Part shown: piece by piece, positions 49,358-56,848 of the stretch
Layout: every line of letters starts with the position of its first letter
Numbering within the stretch: the first letter of the stretch is position 1
Source: Candidatus Gastranaerophilales bacterium
GTDB taxonomy: Bacteria > Cyanobacteriota > Vampirovibrionia > Gastranaerophilales > Gastranaerophilaceae
NCBI GenBank assembly: GCA_944322845.1
Contig: CALUQE010000003.1
Coordinates: 62,001-126,000 of the forward strand
Direction of reading: 5' to 3'
Length of the DNA stretch: 64,000 nucleotides
Translations under genes and position numbers: made by a program
Notes under the pieces: model-generated
The model's input: the letters and a program-made list of their open reading frames with translations, nothing else
Database searches by the model: none
Told to the model about the DNA's origin: nothing

Positions 49358-50525
49358 AGAGCTCTCTGTAAGGTTGTATGGTTTGCAAGTCGGAGTTTTA
49401 AGACTTGTAAACGGTAAAATGGAATTCACGTATGATGAGGGGGTACAAAATCAGATTTCCTTAAGTTTACCTCTTCAGAAAGAGCCGTTTAAAGAAAAAG
49501 CTTGTCGGGCTTTTTTTGGGGGATTGCTGCCGGAAAACACCAATATGCGTGAATTGTTGGCTAAAAAATATAATATTAACGTTAATGATGATTTTAAGCT
49601 TTTAAAAGAAATCGGGCGGGATTGTGCGGGTGCGCTTTCTTTCCATGAGATGGAAGAACCGCAAAAACATTACCAAATGGTAAAAATAGAGGGTTCTATT
49701 CTGTCTGAGGGAGAATTAAAAAAATATTTGGAAGAACTTCCTTATCGCCCATATTTAGGAAAAAGATTATCTTTGGCCGGTGCTCAGGAAAAAACTGCAG
49801 TTTGCGTTATTGGTGATAAAATTGCACTGCCGGATGACGATGTTCCAACAACCCATATAATTAAAACAGCCCTGCCAAAATATAGCCAATCTATACAAAA
49901 CGAATACATTTGTATGAAAGCTGCAAAAGAGATGGGACTTGATGTTGCCGAGGTTGAAATTAGAAAAGTTGAAGAAATATATTTTCTGTTAGTAAAGCGT
50001 TTTGATAGGAAATATTCTAGTAATTTAGAGTGTGAACGTATTTTGCAAGAAGATTTTGCCCAAAGTCTCGGTGTTCAGGCCAAAGATAAGTATAAAGTTA
50101 CGTTTAGGGACTGTTTAAAAGTTTTAAATCAAACTGCGACACCGGCAAATTCTAAATTAAAGTTTGTAAAACAGGTAATTTTTAATTATTTAATCGGAAA
50201 CACAGATGCGCATGCAAAAAACTTCTCTGTATACCTGACTCAAGGAGGTATTTCATTAACACCGGCTTATGACTTATTATGCTCAAGTATTTACGATTGT
50301 GACCAAAGAATAGCAATGAAGATAGGTAAAGCTAAGTATTATGCAGAGGTTGAAGCAAAAGACTGGGAATTTTTTGCTCAGGATTTGGATATATCGTATA
50401 AACTCGTTCAAACCGAACTTGAAAGGCAAAAACAACTTCTCCCGGGAATAGTTGAAAATATTGCAAAAGAATTGGATTGTGAGGTCGGTTTTAGGATTTT
50501 AGATTATATTGCTTCGCAGGTCTGA
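49350..50525 (+). CDS. hipA: HipA-type toxin kinase
   Basis: 391 residues, shorter than E. coli HipA (440) but complete. N-terminal couple domain (SLSLPLQKEPFKEKACRAFFGGLLPENTN in part, 38-65). Kinase: LSLAGAQEKTAV (140-151, the P-loop-like region), THIIKT, NEYICMKAAKEMGLDVAEVEI in part, LLVKRFDR, and the catalytic NTDAHAKN (284-291) with D308 in LTPAYDLL. Family knowledge: it phosphorylates a translation factor (glutamyl-tRNA synthetase in E. coli), giving growth arrest. It follows hipB with overlap and ends in a strong terminator. Confidence 0.92.
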   Translation: MVKELSVRLYGLQVGVLRLVNGKMEFTYDEGVQNQISLSLPLQKEPFKEKACRAFFGGLLPENTNMRELLAKKYNINVNDDFKLLKEIGRDCAGALSFHEMEEPQKHYQMVKIEGSILSEGELKKYLEELPYRPYLGKRLSLAGAQEKTAVCVIGDKIALPDDDVPTTHIIKTALPKYSQSIQNEYICMKAAKEMGLDVAEVEIRKVEEIYFLLVKRFDRKYSSNLECERILQEDFAQSLGVQAKDKYKVTFRDCLKVLNQTATPANSKLKFVKQVIFNYLIGNTDAHAKNFSVYLTQGGISLTPAYDLLCSSIYDCDQRIAMKIGKAKYYAEVEAKDWEFFAQDLDISYKLVQTELERQKQLLPGIVENIAKELDCEVGFRILDYIASQV

Positions 50526-50537
50526 AAGAATTACAAA

Positions 50538-50580
50538 AAGAAGCCCGGACTAGGTGTCTAGCACCTAGTCCGGGCTTCTT
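50538..50580. terminator. Strong bidirectional terminator after hipA
   Basis: 19-bp perfect stem AAGAAGCCCGGACTAGGTG with its complement and a 5-nt loop. The convergent DUF5681 gene ends 3 bp away. Exceptionally long and GC-rich for this DNA. Confidence 0.92.
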
Positions 50581-50582
50581 AC

Positions 50583-51050
50583 TCATTCTTTTTGTGAATC
50601 TTCTTCCATTTTTTCTCTGTATAACTTATCTAATTCACCAAGGAGCCATCTTTTAAGGAGGGCTTCGTATTCCGGAACCATTTCGGGTTCTGCTTCATTT
50701 ACTTGCTTTTGAAGCCTTTGTCTGTACTCCAATAAATCCATTTTTAACAGTTTTTCTGTCACAAGCTTCCTTGAGTTTCCCTTATCATTTTTTATAGCGT
50801 CGTTAACCAAGGTTTTAGCCAGTAACTGATATTTTGTTAATTTAACGGATTTACCGTTTTCATTTATAGTTACAGTCTCTGTCAGTTCAAGTTGTATTGC
50901 TTCAAAGACAGATTTCGGTATTAGTTTTTTCTTCCTGCCAGCAGGGTTTCCGGACTGTCCTTTTTTGAACTGGCTGGATTTTGGAGGACATTTGTATCCT
51001 ACTTTATATTTATTATATTGTTTTAATAATTTCTCTACCTTTTCTGTTAT
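50583..51050 (-). CDS. DUF5681-type protein without a usual start codon
   Basis: 155 codons if read from the codon directly after the TAG of the upstream methylase gene. The frame starts ATA ACA GAA AAG and has no ATG, GTG or TTG until a TTG at 50810. The chain VGYKCPPKSSQFKKGQSGNP followed by AGRKKK is the DUF5681 signature (G-Y-x-x-P-P-x-x-x-x-F-K-x-G-x-S-G-N-P-x-G-R), then helical. DUF5681 proteins are phage/mobile-associated and of unknown function. GGAG lies 8 nt before the ATA. So it starts at AUA, is a decayed ATG, or is read through from the methylase. Confidence 0.7.
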   Translation of the reverse strand: MTEKVEKLLKQYNKYKVGYKCPPKSSQFKKGQSGNPAGRKKKLIPKSVFEAIQLELTETVTINENGKSVKLTKYQLLAKTLVNDAIKNDKGNSRKLVTEKLLKMDLLEYRQRLQKQVNEAEPEMVPEYEALLKRWLLGELDKLYREKMEEDSQKE

Positions 51051-52418
51051 CTATATTTCTCCATTTTTCGTTTTAAAGTTCTTAACAAATTTAGCAGTTT
51101 TTCCGGTTTCTTTTTGCCAGCAGTAGATTATCACATCACAATAATGCGGATCAATCTCAATAAGTCGGGCTCTCCGCTTGCACCGCTCTGCTGCAATTAA
51201 AGTTGAACCGCTTCCACCAAAGCAGTCAAGTACAATATCATTTTGAGAAGAGGTATCTAATATCAAATCGTGTATTAAGGGCACACTCTTTACTGTAGGA
51301 TGGAGCTTTCGCAACTCTAAGGAAGCAGGATTTGTTGCTCTGACCCCGGGGTAGTCAAGTATGTTAGTGCGATAACGTCCATATTTCCCGAGCTTTATAT
51401 TGTTCTGGTGTTTGCCTTTCTTCTTAAAAACCGGAATCAGTTCGTGCTGAGAACGGTATAGTGCACCTTGCCCGCCGATACCTTTGTTCCAAACAAGTAT
51501 GTTCAAAAGCTCAGAATAAGTTTTAAGACCTTCGGTTAAAAGTGTATTAATACCCCGCCAGTCAATAAATATGTAGTGCAGACTGCCATCACTCGAAAAA
51601 TTATGTAGATTTTTCAGAATAGTATTCAGAAATCCCGCAAACTGTTCATTACTCATCTCGCCCGATGCCATCGCAAATTCTTTATGGTTGGTGTTGCAAA
51701 CAAAGCCTTTAATCTTACAATTGTACGGCGGATCTGTAACAACAATTTGAGCAGTTTCACCTTGCATCACAATCTCGTACGATTGTTCACACAAAGAATC
51801 TCCGCAGTAAACAAAATGGTCACCGAGCCTGTACAAATCACCGAATTTTACAATGGCAGGAATATTTGCATCAAGCCATGAGGCGTCATCTTGCTCTTTT
51901 TCGTGAGTGGTCTTCTCCTCTTGTTCTTCGTACAAGAGTTTGTCGTAATCAAGCGGTTCAAATCCGACATCTTCAAGCTCAAAATCAAGCTTTAAAAGCT
52001 TTTCAATTTCGGATTTTAGGACTGAGAAATTCCATTCGGAGTCTTCTGCAAGCCTCTTGTCAAGCAATCTTAAGGCATTAGCATCGGTTTCTGTAACGTT
52101 ACTTAAAACCACCGCCGGAATTTCTGTCATTCCAAGCTCTTGCGCAGCCAGAATTCTACCGTAACCGGAAATCAATACCATATCATCTGTAATAATGATA
52201 GGATTTGCGTATCCAAGCTTTATTATTGCTCGGACAAGCTTTTTAATCTGTTTTTTCGGGTGTTTTTTACTCAGATTGTTCGGAATGATTACATCTTTAA
52301 GATTAATCATTTTGAAATTTGTAGCCCCATTTTCTGAGTAGTGTCGTAGAATTTCATCCATTTGTACTTTTGCAGTTTTTGTTTCAGGGATCTGCGCCTG
52401 TTTTTTAAGTTTGACCAT
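51051..52418 (-). CDS. ParB-like domain + N6-adenine DNA methylase
   Basis: 455 residues. N-part ParB/Srx-like nuclease fold at about 38-110 (NLKDVIIPNNLSKKHPKKQIKKL in part, then GYGRILAAQELGMTEIPAVVL). C-part class I methylase: D-P-P-Y at 229-232 (VTDPPYNCKIKG) and SAM site DCFGGSGSTLIAAERC after it, the beta-class order. It methylates adenine in a target unknown here. No restriction partner is attached. Such ParB-methylase genes are common on phages and plasmids. It ends TAG in the same frame as DUF5681 downstream. Confidence 0.9.
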   Translation of the reverse strand: MVKLKKQAQIPETKTAKVQMDEILRHYSENGATNFKMINLKDVIIPNNLSKKHPKKQIKKLVRAIIKLGYANPIIITDDMVLISGYGRILAAQELGMTEIPAVVLSNVTETDANALRLLDKRLAEDSEWNFSVLKSEIEKLLKLDFELEDVGFEPLDYDKLLYEEQEEKTTHEKEQDDASWLDANIPAIVKFGDLYRLGDHFVYCGDSLCEQSYEIVMQGETAQIVVTDPPYNCKIKGFVCNTNHKEFAMASGEMSNEQFAGFLNTILKNLHNFSSDGSLHYIFIDWRGINTLLTEGLKTYSELLNILVWNKGIGGQGALYRSQHELIPVFKKKGKHQNNIKLGKYGRYRTNILDYPGVRATNPASLELRKLHPTVKSVPLIHDLILDTSSQNDIVLDCFGGSGSTLIAAERCKRRARLIEIDPHYCDVIIYCWQKETGKTAKFVKNFKTKNGEI

Positions 52419-52532
52419 TATAGTCTCCTTGAATTTTAGTACGGCATGAAAAATTCAGCCATACTAATATAAAGAAGCCTTTAAAAAAGAGGGAGTGCTT
52501 GCTATTATTGATTTTGGGCTTTTGTTCTGTTA

Positions 52533-52573
52533 ATCATTAAAACCGCTTTTTAATATAAAGCGGTTTTAATGAT
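52533..52573. repeat. 17-bp perfect inverted repeat before zinc-ribbon gene
   Basis: ATCATTAAAACCGCTTT (52533-52549) with its complement at 52557-52573 and a 7-nt loop. TATAAT at 52576-52581 follows directly, so it could be an operator, an attenuator or a mobile-element end. Confidence 0.65.
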
Positions 52574-52601
52574 GCTATAATTAACTAAAGGAGTGATTAT
52601 T

Positions 52602-53063
52602 ATGCGAAAAAGAACTTGTCAAGAAATTTGCCCTAACTGCGAAACCGTAGAACATACGACTTATAAACGCAAAGACCAATTCCATTGTAAGAAGTGTAAC
52701 GGATATTTTAAAGTCGGTAGAACAATAGCCAAACTTTCAAAAAATACAATTAGCCTTTTCAAGGCCCTGCTAAATCTCTATCAGTTTAAAGATAAAAAAC
52801 CAATAACACTGAAGGTATATCGTAAAAAAGCCGAAAATAGTTCAATGCCTCTTAATGTTAATCAATCAAATATAAAATATTGTGAAATGAAACATTATAA
52901 CACAATATTAGCTAATAATGAGCTTAATATTGATACAAATGTAATTAATGCAATAATATTAGTCCGAAAAGGTAATGACTTTATTGTTGTAAGAAATCTT
53001 GGTATAGGACAAGGAATTGCTTTTAAAAACGCGGTTGTTCATATTGAATCAATAAATAACTAG
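52602..53063 (+). CDS. Zinc-ribbon protein of unknown role
   Basis: 153 residues from the ATG at 52602, with AAGGAG 8 nt upstream; a GTG at 52593 overlaps that site. Start: ICPNCETVEHTTYKRKDQFHCKKCNGYFKVG in part, with C-x2-C at about 9-12 and C-x2-C at about 30-33, a zinc ribbon like those of transposon or phage proteins. The rest (about 45-153) is alpha/beta with no family recognised. The only plus-strand gene between two minus-strand glycan blocks. The 17-bp inverted repeat lies upstream. Confidence 0.65.
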   Translation: MRKRTCQEICPNCETVEHTTYKRKDQFHCKKCNGYFKVGRTIAKLSKNTISLFKALLNLYQFKDKKPITLKVYRKKAENSSMPLNVNQSNIKYCEMKHYNTILANNELNIDTNVINAIILVRKGNDFIVVRNLGIGQGIAFKNAVVHIESINN

Positions 53064-53112
53064 TTTATACTTACATACCTGAGTCCTAGCAGAAGTTATC
53101 ATTTGAACACAA

Positions 53113-53928
53113 TTATTCAAAAATATCCGGTAAAACTTTAATAGAAGGATATTTTTTATTTATATACTCCTTTATTTCCCGATAGACATTTTCATGATTG
53201 TTTTTAACCGTAGAAATAACTAACTTTGGATTTAAGTCAGCGATTTTCTCAGGAGGATAAATTGTACAACCATAAAATTTTCTGTAATGGCGAGCCGGAT
53301 TAGCGTCAATAATTCCCAAGATATTCTCGGCTATCTTAGGGTTTTTCTTAAGTATATCGGCTAAGTACAAGCTTGCTCCCCATAGTATCAATTTTTTATT
53401 TTGTAATTTTTGCAAAGTATCTTTTAGTACTTCCTTTTTAACAAGTTCCTCTTTTTCGAATTCTTTCTGCTTTTCAAACTTAAAAACGGGTTTGTGCTTC
53501 CAATTTATATTATGGCGTATAATTTTTGCCGGATTGCCGGCTATTATTACATTTGATTCTACAAAGGTTTTTGTTATAACGCTTCCTGTTCCAGCAACGG
53601 AACAATCAGAAAGCCTTGCCCCTTTTAGTACAGAAGTTCTTAAACCAAGCCAAACGTGATTGCCTATGTAAATATTTTGCGGCTTATTGATTACTTCTTT
53701 TGTGTCATTATCAAAAATAGTATGCATATCGCTTATTGTAATAAAAATCTGTTCAGAAAACATACAATCATTTCCAATACGTATTTCCGTATAGGGTTCT
53801 TGCATGTATATTGAAGTACCTCTGCAAGAAAAATTTGAACCTATAATTAGCTTGCAGCAAAAAAAGCAGACATTTATCTTCAAATTAGATATGCTGTATT
53901 TTGATGAACCAGATTTGTTAAAAATCAA
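53113..53928 (-). CDS. Hexapeptide (LbH) acyltransferase + WGAS module
   Basis: 271 residues from a TTG start overlapping the stop of the upstream gene by 11 bp. Residues about 25-145 form a left-handed beta-helix: GSNFSCRGTSIYMQ, NDCMFSEQIFI, YIGNHVWLGLRTSVLKGARLSDCSVAGTGSVITK in part, NVIIAGNPAKIIR, as in WcaF/maltose-O-acetyltransferase proteins. H in SDMHTIFD is probably catalytic. Residues 177-271 are the shared module (KKLILWGASLYLADIL, GIIDAN, YPPEKIADLNP, ending KVLPDIFE). The N-terminus is short for the family, so the real start may be truncated or an upstream part lost. Confidence 0.82.
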   Translation of the reverse strand: MIFNKSGSSKYSISNLKINVCFFCCKLIIGSNFSCRGTSIYMQEPYTEIRIGNDCMFSEQIFITISDMHTIFDNDTKEVINKPQNIYIGNHVWLGLRTSVLKGARLSDCSVAGTGSVITKTFVESNVIIAGNPAKIIRHNINWKHKPVFKFEKQKEFEKEELVKKEVLKDTLQKLQNKKLILWGASLYLADILKKNPKIAENILGIIDANPARHYRKFYGCTIYPPEKIADLNPKLVISTVKNNHENVYREIKEYINKKYPSIKVLPDIFE

Positions 53929-54439
53929 TTATATTTTGTTGGATATAGTTTTTAATACAAAATTCTTTTAATGGTGTATCACCTGCAACATAAAGTGGAT
54001 GGCGTGGATGCCCTTTAGTAGTTTCTGACGTGCAGGCACATTTTCTATTTTCTATTAAATGTGATATTTTATTGAAGTAATCTTTGAATTTTTTCTGACG
54101 GATATTTCCGCCCCAGGCACACCATATTGGGGCTTGAGGATATTTATCAAGATATTTTTTTACTATTTTTGTGTTTTTATTTGCCAACGCTTCATCATAT
54201 TGTACTTCTTTTGGTTTTGATCCCCTCATCGGACATAAATTTAGGAGAACAAATCCATCATAATCTTCATCTTGATTTTTAAGAATGCTGCAAATTTTAT
54301 TAAATGTTCTGTCAGGATCTTCGTCGGTCGCTGAACTTGGATTTAGCGCGATACAAATAATCATTTTTTCGCCTTTTTTACCCAAAGCATATCTATAACC
54401 ATTATCATGTTCATAAATATCACATTTACAATCTTTCAT
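53918..54439 (-). CDS. DUF1643-family protein
   Basis: 173 residues. The segment IALNPSSATDEDPDRTFNKIC, followed by FVLLNLCPMRGSKP, then IWCAWGG and GHPRHPLY, matches the DUF1643 family, found in phage, plasmid and defence contexts, function unknown. The G-W-G-N/W-G-G-N and N-P-S motifs suggest a nucleotide-binding or hydrolase fold, but none is proven. It sits inside the glycan cluster, between the FkbM gene and the LbH gene, and its stop overlaps the next gene. AAAGGAG precedes its ATG. No WGAS module is present, in contrast to its neighbours. Confidence 0.8.
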   Translation of the reverse strand: MKDCKCDIYEHDNGYRYALGKKGEKMIICIALNPSSATDEDPDRTFNKICSILKNQDEDYDGFVLLNLCPMRGSKPKEVQYDEALANKNTKIVKKYLDKYPQAPIWCAWGGNIRQKKFKDYFNKISHLIENRKCACTSETTKGHPRHPLYVAGDTPLKEFCIKNYIQQNIIDF

Positions 54440-54452
54440 AATTTTCTCCTTT

Positions 54453-55589
54453 CTAAGCTAACTCGCTAGGTATTGCATAAAGCACGGTTTCTGATAATGT
54501 AGGACTGTAATGACCTAATGCATAGTGATAATTTTTAAGGTTATCTTTTAAATATAGCGGGATATTAACAAAATCTTCACTTGAGTGATAAATTGAAATT
54601 GCAAGTTGCGGACGGCATTTCTTTATAGTTTCAATTCCGCCTTTGAGGGCTGAAAGTTCTGCCCCTTCTATATCCATTTTGATGAAGTCAGGCAAAACAT
54701 TTCTATCTCTACAAAACTTATCCATCGTTGTGACTTCAACTATCCTTGCTTCCCAATTAGGAGAACCTACCGGACACTTTTTACCGGTAATTTCTTCTGC
54801 AAAAGAAGCGCCCAAATGTGTTTTGTTAATACAAAATTTAATTTTTTTGCAACAGTCACCGAGTGCTAATGGAACAATTTCCAACTTGTTATTAAGAATA
54901 AAATCTTCTACAAACTGTTTTCTTGCATAATCATATATTGCTTCAAATCCGTATGTTTTCTTTAAATTTGGTAATAACCTATTAAATGCTATTACATTAA
55001 ATCCGTCGTTTAAACCTACGTCAAATAAAATCTTTACTGCATTTTTATTTATCTTTTCAAGGTATTGTTTTTTTAAAATATGATAAGTTTGATATTTATT
55101 TGCATTATTTTTGTAATGATAATCATTTAACCATTCTATGCCAAACAGATTTTTTCTTATCTTGAAAATGTTATCATACAGAGTTTTATCATCTTCTTTA
55201 TCAAACATTTCAATAACTTTTTTATAATTATCTTCACTCAATATTTTTGTATTGGTACGGTAATAATCGCTGACAAAAGGAGTCTGCTCTATTGCGGGAA
55301 TATCATAGATATCAAAAAGATTCATAATTTTATTTTTATCGGTTAGAGTTGACATTATAACCATTTGACAATCAGGATTTAAGTCAATAAATTCTTTTAG
55401 ACTCCAAACAGGAAGATTATTGAACGAGCCTTTTGCAAAATTGTCAATAAAGCCTATTACTTTCGTTTTAGGCTTATAAACCGCCAAATCTTTCATAATT
55501 CCTTCACCTGCTTTACAAGCACCAAAGATTACAATATTCCCTTCGTCCGGCACTCTGTCAAACAATTCTTCAAATAGTTTTTTATTCAT
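54453..55589 (-). CDS. Rossmann module + FkbM methyltransferase
   Basis: 378 residues. N-terminal Rossmann-like segment at 17-100: GNIVIFGACKAGEGIM, VIGFIDNFAKG, VWSLKEFIDLNPD, TLTDKNKIM. This is a diverged form of the shared module (F-G-A-C in place of W-G-A-S), placed at the N-terminus. Residues about 175-375 are FkbM: AVKILFDVGLNDGFNVIAFNR in part, YGFEAIYDYARKQF, and the diagnostic DFIKMDIEGAELSALKGG. FkbM proteins O-methylate sugars. It lies 2 nt after the GT2 gene (55591) and 14 nt before DUF1643. Confidence 0.88.
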   Translation of the reverse strand: MNKKLFEELFDRVPDEGNIVIFGACKAGEGIMKDLAVYKPKTKVIGFIDNFAKGSFNNLPVWSLKEFIDLNPDCQMVIMSTLTDKNKIMNLFDIYDIPAIEQTPFVSDYYRTNTKILSEDNYKKVIEMFDKEDDKTLYDNIFKIRKNLFGIEWLNDYHYKNNANKYQTYHILKKQYLEKINKNAVKILFDVGLNDGFNVIAFNRLLPNLKKTYGFEAIYDYARKQFVEDFILNNKLEIVPLALGDCCKKIKFCINKTHLGASFAEEITGKKCPVGSPNWEARIVEVTTMDKFCRDRNVLPDFIKMDIEGAELSALKGGIETIKKCRPQLAISIYHSSEDFVNIPLYLKDNLKNYHYALGHYSPTLSETVLYAIPSELA

Positions 55590-55590
55590 C

Positions 55591-56835
55591 TTAGTATTCC
55601 TCCAATATGGGTTCTATATCTATATGTTTTTTATAATTTGATCTTATATATTCTTTTATATTGTTTACATGTTTAGTTGAATCATTAATAATACTTACGA
55701 CTACACAATCTGGGTTTAAATTGTCTAATTCTTCCGGAGCAAAGATTTTATACTGCCCGATAAAACTTCCCCATTTTTCTTGATTTGCATCAATTATGCC
55801 TAAAATGTTATCATCATTTAATTGAAATCTAGTAACAAAATCCTCAAGAAAACGACTTGCACCCCAAAATACTATTTTGTTACTTTTAGTAAGTTTTTTA
55901 AGGCGCTCATATGCAAACTCTTTGTGGTCAATTATGTGCTCGTAGGTTTTCCAGTCATAACCAAGTAAACTTTTCAACGCAGAACAAAACTCATCATACT
56001 GGGAGCCAAACATATTGCTATATATACATTTTGCTTTTAACATTTTTTTTAAATTTTGATAATAACTGGATTTCAACTCGTCATATAGATTTTGTCTTAT
56101 CAAATATTCCTTTAATTCAACAAGCTGCATAACTTTATTTATTGGGTTGCTTTTAGACGTTATGCTATCAGATCTGGAACATCTGTAATTGATAAAAGCC
56201 TTATCTAAAATAACAATCTTGTCTGCACAAATTCTTGCTATATATGCTAATGCAGCTCCATTGCTTGAGCTTAAACCAGGAAAGAAAAGGTTATTGTTTA
56301 ATAATAAGTCTTTTTTGTATAAAGTCTGCCACGGTTCTGGAGCGAACATACTAAAAATTCTGTCGGGACAGTCTTTCCAGTTAAAAGGTCTGTTAAATAT
56401 TGCTAATTCGGTATTAATAGGATGAAATTTATTATATTTTAGATATTCTCCAGTAGGAGTTCGCTTTACTGCAGAGCAAACTACCATATCTGTATCATAT
56501 TTAACCGCAGTATTATACATCTCTTCAAACATTTCAGGTTCAAAATAATCGTCAGAGTCAAGAAATTGTACATATTTGCTTTTTGCAAGACTCAATGCTA
56601 AATTTCTGGCAGCACCTACGCCTTTATGTTCTTGTTGTAGAATCTTAAATCGATTGTCCTTTTCTTTGTATTCTTGGAGAATCTCAAGAGATTTGTCTGT
56701 CGAACCGTCATCAACACAAATTACCTCAAAGTCGTGGAATGTCTGAGCAACAATGCTGTCCAGACATTCTCTCAGATAATTTTCCACATTATATACGGGT
56801 ATTAAAACACTAATTTTGGGTTCAGAGGTATTCAT
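55591..56835 (-). CDS. GT2 glycosyltransferase + WGAS module
   Basis: 414 residues. GT2 1-220: ISVLIPVYNVENYLRECLDSIVAQTFHDFEVICVDDGSTDKS in part, then LDSDDYFEP and C-S-A-V-K-R-T. Helical middle. Module at 318-414: NKIVFWGASRFLEDFV, GIIDAN, FAPEELDNLNPD, ending I-D-I-E-P-I-L-E-E-Y rather than the P-N-I-F of its relatives. The module is closer to those of 41738 and 56849 than to the other GT2 copies, while the GT2 part is like the others. It is co-directional and 13 bp from the Stealth gene. Confidence 0.88.
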   Translation of the reverse strand: MNTSEPKISVLIPVYNVENYLRECLDSIVAQTFHDFEVICVDDGSTDKSLEILQEYKEKDNRFKILQQEHKGVGAARNLALSLAKSKYVQFLDSDDYFEPEMFEEMYNTAVKYDTDMVVCSAVKRTPTGEYLKYNKFHPINTELAIFNRPFNWKDCPDRIFSMFAPEPWQTLYKKDLLLNNNLFFPGLSSSNGAALAYIARICADKIVILDKAFINYRCSRSDSITSKSNPINKVMQLVELKEYLIRQNLYDELKSSYYQNLKKMLKAKCIYSNMFGSQYDEFCSALKSLLGYDWKTYEHIIDHKEFAYERLKKLTKSNKIVFWGASRFLEDFVTRFQLNDDNILGIIDANQEKWGSFIGQYKIFAPEELDNLNPDCVVVSIINDSTKHVNNIKEYIRSNYKKHIDIEPILEEY

Positions 56836-56848
56836 TTAGAAAGCTCCT

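Noticed and set aside
50583-50810. DUF5681 gene taken from the TTG at 50810 (75 residues)
   Set aside because: That start would drop the diagnostic DUF5681 N-terminal signature, which is clearly coded upstream in the same frame.
51051-52418. ParB-like gene as part of a ParABS partition system
   Set aside because: No parA, no parS seen, and the ParB-like fold is fused to a DNA methylase, as in phage proteins.
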